The translations under genes were made by a program, and so were the position numbers. 35,605 nt of DNA, taken from Alphaproteobacteria bacterium. Lineage in GTDB: Bacteria > Pseudomonadota > Alphaproteobacteria > JANQMY01. Below, in pieces: positions 33,174-35,605 of the stretch (within the stretch, counting starts at the first letter, position 1; each line of letters opens with the position of its first letter). The stretch covers positions 1-35,605 of the forward strand of contig JANQMY010000573.1 in the NCBI GenBank assembly GCA_028279895.1. The letters run 5' to 3'. A model generated the notes under the pieces. It saw only the letters and a list, made by a program, of their open reading frames with translations. It did not search any database and was not told the DNA's origin.

Positions 33174-33953
33174 TTAGAACTGCCGTCCCAGCTGGAACAA
33201 GATTTGGGAATTGACCACATTGGTGATCTGACTTTCGACCCGCGCCCGCGCCGCCATGGCATCGATCATGGAATAATTGGCGATGTCCAGATTGATGACC
33301 CGGTTCAACAAGACGTTCGAATTGTCGGTTTCGATGACGCCCATCTGAACTTCGAAGACACTGCTCGGCAAAGCGCCGGAGGTCGATACGCCTTCAGGTG
33401 GCAGCACCGCAGCTTCCTCGCCGGCCGTCATGTCGGCCGTGTTGAAGGTCATGGTGTCGTCCGTCAATGTGGCCGTCTGCTCAGCGCCGGTATTTGTGGT
33501 GGTGGATGCCTCTACCATCGTTTCCGGTGTGACGCTTGCCGCGGAGACTTGCGTCACCGTACTGTTGGAAACAACGGGCGCCCCGTCGACCGACGTTTCG
33601 ATTACCTCGTCAGAAACAATCTGCTCCACCGCATCTTCCCGGCGCCGGATCATAACGTTCCGGCCCAACTGATCCATCCGGTTTTGCACTCTTCCCAACA
33701 CGGCGTTGGAAGTGCGCAAGATCCGTCCATTGACGGCCTGGGTCACTTCCACACCGATATTGAATTTGAGACCGTTCACGGTCACGAAGCCGCCACGAAG
33801 TTCGCCCAATTCGTTGTCGGACAAGGCTTCGACGGGCTCGCCCATCAGCTCTTCAAGTTCGGACATGGCATAGGCATTCGGGCTGAGAAAAACAGCTGCC
33901 GAAAGCGCAATGGCCGCGCCAATCGATTTTCCTGATTTGTACTCAATACTCAT
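33174..33953 (-). CDS. Exported fap-locus protein with double-glycine leader motif (FapE-like?)
   Basis: The 259-aa protein has a Sec signal peptide (cut near NAYA, residue 29) and a GGGGGG ribosome site before its ATG. Immediately after the signal lies LSDNELGELRGG at 44-55. This matches the double-glycine leader consensus LSxxELxxIxGG cleaved by C39 peptidases. Then follows FVTVNGLKFNIGVEVTQAVNG, and a Thr/Ser-rich middle (about 110-190). The C-terminus is hydrophobic and Asn-rich (NVLLNRVINLDIANYS) and ends in Phe. It lies 34 bp downstream of the C39-like peptidase gene. It could be a FapE-type accessory or a minor subunit processed by the peptidase. The name FapE rests on position only. 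Confidence 0.68.
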   Translation of the reverse strand: MSIEYKSGKSIGAAIALSAAVFLSPNAYAMSELEELMGEPVEALSDNELGELRGGFVTVNGLKFNIGVEVTQAVNGRILRTSNAVLGRVQNRMDQLGRNVMIRRREDAVEQIVSDEVIETSVDGAPVVSNSTVTQVSAASVTPETMVEASTTTNTGAEQTATLTDDTMTFNTADMTAGEEAAVLPPEGVSTSGALPSSVFEVQMGVIETDNSNVLLNRVINLDIANYSMIDAMAARARVESQITNVVNSQILFQLGRQF

Positions 33954-33987
33954 TTACCAGCACCCCCCGAAGTGCCCGCGCTGCCTA

Positions 33988-34707
33988 TTAGAACTGGTTC
34001 TGTCCTGGCGCTAAGACGGTGACGGCCTCAAGACCGTTCCGGTCTAGCGCCATACCGAGATACGCCTTGCTTTCGAAAGGCAGATCGCGTTTCAGGTTAA
34101 ATTGCGAGCGGGCCAGCCTTGCCTTGTTGTGAATCGCGAAAGCGATACCGCTCCATTCTGTTAGGAATTGCTCGCGGGTCACCATTCGAGACCCAAGAGC
34201 AGGATCACCCACCACAACATGGGTGTCCGTGATGCCGCGAAGAACCACAAAGTGGGTGTAGCCACGTGTCGTAATCAATGTGATCGTGGGGACACCGACT
34301 TGGCGCAACTTGTCTAATGGCACACGAAATCCGTCCGAGCGCATGCCAATGCTTTGCAGGTAGTTTTTCATGTCGAGAAGAGAGAACCCTTCCCGCCTGA
34401 TTTTTTCTTTATCGCCTGCTGCCCACATTGCGTCGAAGAGAACACCTTCGGTCTTGGGCATGTCGTAGTGATAGGTCAGAAGCGTGGCGAGAGCCGCCGA
34501 ACCGCAACTGAAGTCGTAATTCTGTTTAACGACCGTGTCGAACCGCTTTTCTTGCAGACTTTTGATGGTGACATTGACCGGGAACGCGCCGGCAAAAATG
34601 CGCGCTTCGACAGCGCTGGCCGGTTGGGGCTGCGAGACGACCGCAGCCAGGCCAAAAGCAGCGACGGCACAAAGCGTACGAGAACTTTTTGAAAGTAAAG
34701 ACATCAT
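33988..34707 (-). CDS. Periplasmic C39-like cysteine peptidase, FapD-like
   Basis: The protein (239 aa) has a signal peptide (about 1-32, PASA-VE) and a C39 cysteine-peptidase fold. All catalytic groups can be placed: oxyanion Gln62 and nucleophile Cys68 in QNYDFSCGSAAL, His152 in GYTHFVVLRG and Asp168 in VVGDPALG. Unlike bacteriocin exporters, no ABC transporter domain is attached. A free, exported C39 protein of this length with DFSCGSAALATLLTYHY is what I recall of FapD in Pseudomonas, a peptidase of the Fap amyloid system. A GAGGTC ribosome site lies before the ATG; the second Met at 34704 is equally possible. Genes for candidate substrates flank it on both sides. Confidence 0.85.
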   Translation of the reverse strand: MMSLLSKSSRTLCAVAAFGLAAVVSQPQPASAVEARIFAGAFPVNVTIKSLQEKRFDTVVKQNYDFSCGSAALATLLTYHYDMPKTEGVLFDAMWAAGDKEKIRREGFSLLDMKNYLQSIGMRSDGFRVPLDKLRQVGVPTITLITTRGYTHFVVLRGITDTHVVVGDPALGSRMVTREQFLTEWSGIAFAIHNKARLARSQFNLKRDLPFESKAYLGMALDRNGLEAVTVLAPGQNQF

Positions 34708-34764
34708 GACCTCAAAAAAACGAATCCACTGTCTTTTGATCTACGCAATCTTTGTGCCTGTTCG

Positions 34765-35139
34765 CTAGAACAGATTCACATTAATCGTGGTGTTCATCTG
34801 AACGTTGTTGTTATTTCCGGAAACTACCGCCGCCTGGCCGAAGGTTGAGTTGCCGAAGGCACCGTCGCTAATTACCGCCTGGCCCGTATTCCCGGTAACT
34901 GAGTTGCCGGCATTGACGGCGTCCAGATCAGAGTTCTGCAAAGTGAGAACGTTCTGACGGCCGCGTGTGTCTCCCAATTCACCTTCAACGGAGATAGCTT
35001 GTCCAAACGCCCCGTCTAGGAAATTTTCTTCTGCAGCCGGTGCATCGCTAGACCTGAGATCTTCCATGGCAAACCCGGTCGTCGCACTGAGCGACAGGGC
35101 GATGCCCGAGATCAAACTGCACACAAACCCGTACTTCAT
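34765..35139 (-). CDS. Small exported Asn/Gly-rich protein, FapA/FapB-like
   Basis: From the ATG at 35139 the protein has 124 aa, beginning MKYGFVCSLISGIALSLSA with a signal peptide cut near GFA-ME; the track start 13 codons upstream is less likely. The mature part is rich in Asn, Gly, Ala and Gln, with repeated short blocks such as NAGNSVTGNTGQAVISDGAFG, FGQAA twice (as GAFGQAIS and STFGQAAV) and SGNNNNVQMN. It ends TINVNLF. Such Asn/Gln/Gly spacing is usual for amyloid subunits and their chaperone relatives. It lies between the presumed main subunit and the C39 gene. Whether it is a FapA chaperone or a FapB nucleator cannot be told. Confidence 0.65.
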   Translation of the reverse strand: MKYGFVCSLISGIALSLSATTGFAMEDLRSSDAPAAEENFLDGAFGQAISVEGELGDTRGRQNVLTLQNSDLDAVNAGNSVTGNTGQAVISDGAFGNSTFGQAAVVSGNNNNVQMNTTINVNLF

Positions 35140-35208
35140 CGAACCACTGCCTTCCAGGAGACTCGTTCCTGGATCCAAAGGGTTGAACGATCAAAACTAC
35201 AAAGGTCC

Positions 35209-35228
35209 CGGCGGGCCGAAGCCCGCCG
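35209..35228 (-). terminator. UUCG-capped GC hairpin after the presumed amyloid subunit gene
   Basis: On the minus strand CGGCGGGC and GCCCGCCG form a perfect 8-bp stem closed by a TTCG loop, 14 bp after the subunit stop codon. No T run follows directly, so it is more likely an attenuator or an mRNA-stabilising structure than a full terminator. It would favour more subunit than downstream products. Confidence 0.7.
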
Positions 35229-35242
35229 AGATTACGTGTTGA

Positions 35243-35605
35243 TTAGAAGCCTACGTTGCCCATGTTGGCCGTAACGGTTTGGCTCTGCTCGGTGATACCC
35301 TGGGAACCAGAGTTAGCCGAGAACTGGCCAAGCGCTACGTCATCAGCCATGCCGCCGATATTGGCAGATGCGCTCATGGAAACTTCGCCGTCGTCGTTGG
35401 CAACAAGGTTAGCCGAAGCGATGTTCAGCACGTTTGCCGCAGACATTTCGGTGTTCGAAGCAACTGCATCCGTGTCGAACAGGATGTCGACATCGTCAAC
35501 AGCAACTGCAGGACCGTCCGTCGAGATGGCTTTCGCGCCATTCGAGTCGGAGTTGTCCACAACACCGTCGTCTTCCGCGACGCTGTTGCCAGCAACATTG
35601 ACGCC
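35243..35605 (-). CDS. Fap amyloid subunit-like protein, C-terminal part (runs off the right edge)
   Basis: The frame is open to the window edge, 15 codons beyond the track's start at 35560; the first residues read GVNVAGNSVAEDDG. The 120 visible residues are rich in Ala, Asn, Asp, Ser and Gly with few charged basic residues or aromatics. Segments such as GVNVAGNSVA, AANVLNIASANLVAND, MSASANIGG and SQTVTANMGNVGF follow the Fap repeat style (GVNVAAG-like in FapB and FapC). It ends in Phe at TAA 35243. A GC hairpin follows. It is the likely fibril-forming subunit, or its nucleator. The N-terminus and signal peptide lie outside the window. Confidence 0.7.
   Translation of the reverse strand, partial: GVNVAGNSVAEDDGVVDNSDSNGAKAISTDGPAVAVDDVDILFDTDAVASNTEMSAANVLNIASANLVANDDGEVSMSASANIGGMADDVALGQFSANSGSQGITEQSQTVTANMGNVGF

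Noticed and set aside
33204-33935. 243-aa plus-strand ORF
   Set aside because: It is antisense to the 259-aa exported fap-locus protein; that strand has the signal peptide, ribosome site and operon context.

Overview
The window looks like chromosomal DNA of a GC-rich Gram-negative bacterium, most probably an alphaproteobacterium. The reasons are the minus-strand housekeeping run rlpA, dacA-type carboxypeptidase, tmk, holB, tatD and an MBL-fold hydrolase, a Coq7-type ubiquinone hydroxylase, an IS5/IS427-type insertion sequence and a spinster-like MFS carrier. No rRNA, tRNA or CRISPR array was found. This assignment is an inference; no database was searched.

Layout. 1-812: the start of a B12-binding radical SAM gene that runs off the left edge. 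1093-8794: mixed metabolic and redox genes (FAD oxidoreductase, glutathione peroxidase, DUF3429 membrane protein, a DCC/Coq7 fusion, pseudoazurin, a degenerate histidine phosphatase, acyl-CoA dehydrogenase, Cu/Zn superoxide dismutase). A 151-bp MITE-like palindrome lies at 4811-4961. 8795-9664: a decayed IS5-family element. 9914-14988: a visibly AT-richer block of five same-strand genes that all encode exported or membrane proteins (glycine-zipper lipoprotein, four-helix membrane protein with a coiled-coil tail, secreted unknown, OmpA-domain protein, ClpP-fold periplasmic protein). It is followed by palindromic repeats. 15594-18186: MFS transporter and sulfotransferase. 18614-22839: a signalling group with a degenerate GGDEF/EAL-like protein, a stand-alone receiver and a hybrid histidine kinase. 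23078-31092: an ArsR-type regulator, then the housekeeping and cell-wall run on the minus strand (GNAT, MBL hydrolase, TatD, HolB, Tmk, carboxypeptidase, RlpA, MltB). 31518-35605: a locus that resembles the functional-amyloid (Fap) system of Pseudomonas. It has a coiled-coil outer-membrane barrel (FapF-like), a C39-like periplasmic peptidase (FapD-like) and two Asn/Gly/Ala-rich small exported proteins (FapA/B/C-like, one cut by the window edge). It also has an exported 259-aa protein carrying a textbook double-glycine leader motif after its Sec signal.

How the parts work together. The Fap-like genes can be read as subunits, a processing peptidase and an outer-membrane exporter. A UUCG-capped hairpin after the presumed main subunit gene could set subunit-to-accessory ratios. 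The five-gene AT-rich block has the make-up of an envelope-spanning assembly (outer-membrane lipoprotein, inner-membrane protein, peptidoglycan anchor, periplasmic protease-like protein), but its function is unknown to me. Both mobile elements sit exactly behind the TAG stop codon of a gene, with YTAR-type target duplications that include the stop. This suggests a site preference that spares genes.
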